In this document: positions 61,810-64,000 of the stretch, piece by piece
Position numbering within the stretch: the stretch's first letter is position 1
Layout of the letters: every line of letters starts with the position of its first letter
Assembly (NCBI RefSeq): GCF_028401425.1
Contig: NZ_JAQOMS010000002.1
Coordinates: 434,001 to 498,000, forward strand
DNA: 64,000 nt
Source: Psychrosphaera algicola
GTDB taxonomy: Bacteria; Pseudomonadota; Gammaproteobacteria; Enterobacterales; Alteromonadaceae
Direction: 5' to 3'
Made by a program: the position numbers and the translations under genes
Notes under the pieces: model-generated
What the model saw: the letters and a program-made list of their open reading frames with translations, nothing else
Told to the model about the DNA's origin: nothing
Database searches by the model: none

Positions 61810-62820
61810 ATGACAATCAAAATAGGTATTAATGGCTTTGGTCGAATGGGTCGATTATCAATGCGCGCCGCTTATGACTGGGACGACATTGAAATAGTAC
61901 ATATTAATGATCCTGCAGGTGATCCCGCAACATTAGCGCATTTAATGACGTTCGATTCGGTACATGGCAAATGGCATTACGACGTAAGTCATAACAATAA
62001 CGAACTTATTATCAACGGTAAATCAATTACTTGTACGCACAATAAAGCGATTAAAGAAACTGACTGGTCAAAATGCGATGTGGTAATAGAAGCCTCTGGC
62101 AAAATGAAGACAAAAGCGCTATTAAACGACTATTTGGAGCAAGGGGTAAAACGTGTAGTGGTTACCGCTCCAGTAAAAGAAGATGGTGTTCTAAATGTTG
62201 TTATGGGAGTAAACGATCATCTGTTCAACAAGGACTTACACCCTATCGTGACCGCCGCGTCATGCACCACGAACTGCTTAGCGCCAGTCGTAAAAGTAAT
62301 TCATGAAACACTAGGTATTAAACATGGGTCTATGACAACCATTCATGATATTACCAATACGCAAACTATCATTGACGCACCACACAAAGACTTACGCCGC
62401 GCTCGAGCGTGTGGTTCTAGTTTGATCCCTACCACAACAGGTTCAGCGACCGCAATTACCCATATTTTTCCTGAACTTTTGGGTAAGTTAAATGGCCACG
62501 CGATACGTGTGCCATTAACTAACGCTTCTATCACCGATTGCGTTTTTGAATTAGAACGTGAAACCAATATTGAAGAAGTAAATGCCCTATTACAACAAGC
62601 TTCTCAAGGGCAATTGCAAGGTATCTTAGGTTATGAGGAACGCCCTCTTGTTTCCATCGATTACAAAACAGATCCACGTTCAGGCATCATTGATGCGTTA
62701 TCGACTATGGTGATAAACAAAACGCAACTGAAATTGTACGTTTGGTATGACAACGAATGGGGTTATGCAAATAGAACGGCAGAATTGGCACGTTTAGTCG
62801 GTATGGCAGATAAAGGCTAA
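61810..62820 (+). CDS. ArsJ-associated glyceraldehyde-3-phosphate dehydrogenase
   Basis: 336 residues. NAD motif GINGFGRMGRL, catalytic Cys152 in AASCTTNCLAP, and YDNEWGYANRTAEL are standard GAPDH. Next to arsJ this enzyme is known to use arsenate in place of phosphate, giving 1-arseno-3-phosphoglycerate, which ArsJ expels so that arsenate leaves the cell. The pairing is the evidence for the specialised role. Confidence 0.92.
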   Translation: MTIKIGINGFGRMGRLSMRAAYDWDDIEIVHINDPAGDPATLAHLMTFDSVHGKWHYDVSHNNNELIINGKSITCTHNKAIKETDWSKCDVVIEASGKMKTKALLNDYLEQGVKRVVVTAPVKEDGVLNVVMGVNDHLFNKDLHPIVTAASCTTNCLAPVVKVIHETLGIKHGSMTTIHDITNTQTIIDAPHKDLRRARACGSSLIPTTTGSATAITHIFPELLGKLNGHAIRVPLTNASITDCVFELERETNIEEVNALLQQASQGQLQGILGYEERPLVSIDYKTDPRSGIIDALSTMVINKTQLKLYVWYDNEWGYANRTAELARLVGMADKG

Positions 62821-62836
62821 GGGCAAGTTAACAAAC

Positions 62837-64000
62837 ATGGGACTTTTATCATTTAAAACACTATCGCCACAGATAAAACAATATTTATTGATCACCGCTA
62901 ATTATTGGGCGTTTACATTAACTGATGGTGCACTGCGTATGCTCGTTGTGCTGTATTTTCATCAGTTAGGGTACTCACCATTAAATATTGCGATGTTATT
63001 TTTATTCTACGAAATATTTGGTGTTATCACTAACCTTGTTGGGGGTTGGTTAGGCGCTCGTTTAGGTTTAAACAAAACTATGAACATCGGGTTAGCGATT
63101 CAGATAATCGCGCTCGCTATGCTTGTAGTTCCTGCTGAAATGCTAACAATCGTCTACGTAATGGTGGCTCAAGCATTATCTGGTATCGCCAAAGATCTAA
63201 ATAAAATGAGTGCTAAGAGTTCCATTAAGTTACTTGTAAGCGACGGCGCAGAAGGAAAGCTCTATCATTGGATTGCAATACTGACGGGGAGTAAAAATGC
63301 ACTAAAGGGCGCTGGGTTCTTTTTAGGGGATTGCTACTTACTTTACTTGAATTTAAAGGCGCGATTATTGTTATGGCAGCCCTATTAAGTATCGTTTGGG
63401 TCGTTAGTTTAATCGCATTAAGGGAAGATCTGGGTAAAGCAAAGCACAAACCTAAATTCAGTGACATTTTTTCCAAGAGTGCATCAATAAATATTCTGTC
63501 AGCAGCGCGCATGTTTTTATTTGGGGCAAGAGATGTTTGGTTTGTAGTCGCATTACCAGTATTTTTAGCCGTAAAGTTTAATTGGGATCACTGGTGGGTT
63601 GGTGGATTTATGGCAAGTTGGGTAATCGGCTATGGTATCGTACAATCCTTCGCGCCCTATTTTACCGGAAAGAGACAGGGAAAAACGCCAACTGGAAAGT
63701 CTGCTTTTCTATGGGCAAGTTATTTGGCAATAATCCCCGCTTTTATTGCTTTGGCATTACACTTTAATTTTCACATTCTTGCGTCGATCATCATAGGACT
63801 CATTATTTTTGGCGTTGTGTTTGCCATTAATTCGTCTATGCATAGTTACCTTATCGTAAGTTACGCCGGTAACGACGGTGTGTCGCTCGACGTTGGTTTT
63901 TACTATATGGCTAATGCAATGGGCAGACTAATAGGCACTGTACTCTCAGGATGGGTATATCAAAATTTTGGCCTAGAGGCATGTTTATGGATATCAAGCT
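62837..64000 (+). CDS. arsJ: organoarsenical exporter ArsJ (one frameshift, cut by window end)
   Basis: A major facilitator of at least 388 residues in the window, open to the last base. N-terminal NYWAFTLTDGALRMLVVLYFHQLGYSP and QALSGIAKDLNKMSAKSSIK are the ArsJ signatures; FLFGARDVWFVVALPVFL and FYYMANAMGRLIGT follow. A G is missing from 63326-63329 in the middle of FFLGG. Exports 1-arseno-3-phosphoglycerate made by the adjacent GAPDH. Confidence 0.92.

Noticed and set aside
737..63388. Genome decay with many pseudogenes
   Set aside because: Breaks hit glnS, rpsA, nrdA, pyrF and ubiG as often as dispensable genes, and every gene keeps full conserved sequence on both sides.

Overview
The window looks like chromosomal DNA of a low-GC marine gammaproteobacterium of the order Alteromonadales (Colwellia, Thalassotalea or Psychrosphaera type). 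The gene orders fldA-ybfE-ybfF-seqA-pgm, uspE-fnr-ccoS-ccoI-ccoH-ccoPQON, lapB-lapA-ihfB-rpsA-cmk-aroA-serC and gyrA-ubiG-nrdA-nrdB-yfaE are all typical of that group. Genus assignment is inference; no rRNA gene is present, and the only RNA gene seen is tRNA-Tyr.

Layout. 0.2-7.4 kb: flavodoxin, LexA-regulated YbfE, a DUF2788 membrane protein and esterase YbfF on the minus strand, divergent from seqA-pgm-glgP. 7.5-8.6 kb: astE. 8.8-12.7 kb: a branched-chain 2-oxoacid dehydrogenase operon (E1 alpha, E1 beta, E2). 12.8-16.4 kb: a Hanks-type kinase-like protein converging on a response regulator with TPR-like helices. 16.5-23.4 kb: tRNA-Tyr, small conserved unknowns, the large flavin/Fe-S dehydrogenase YdiJ, a LysE exporter and a YggN-like protein. 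23.7-35.4 kb: glnS converging on ttcA, then uspE, fnr and the complete cbb3 oxidase structural and assembly genes (ccoG is not present). 35.5-41 kb is the most accessory part: an Fnr-box-linked lipoprotein, two divergent BrxR/CapW-like WYL regulators, a 60-bp tandem repeat, a periplasmic binding protein and a DUF924 protein. 41.2-58.9 kb is mostly housekeeping (pyrF, lapAB, ihfB, rpsA, cmk, aroA, serC, gyrA, ubiG, nrdAB, yfaE) with a LysR/metallo-beta-lactamase-fold pair inside. 59.2-64 kb is an arsenic operon: an arsenate reductase-ArsR fusion, Acr3, a dual-specificity-type phosphatase, ArsJ-type GAPDH and arsJ, cut by the window edge.

The most important caveat, and the most interesting pattern, is that about 25 genes, including essential ones (glnS, rpsA, nrdA, ubiG, pyrF, serC), carry single-base frameshifts. 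I count about 43 disruptions. Most are one-base deletions in homopolymers. Most of the rest fall exactly where the protein family predicts a CCTGG or CCAGG site, for example three cases of CCTTAG where CCTGG is expected. This is the known signature of nanopore basecalling at 5-methylcytosine in CCWGG, so the genes are probably intact in the organism and the errors hint that it methylates CCWGG. I annotate such genes as full-length CDS across their frameshifts and give the repaired length.
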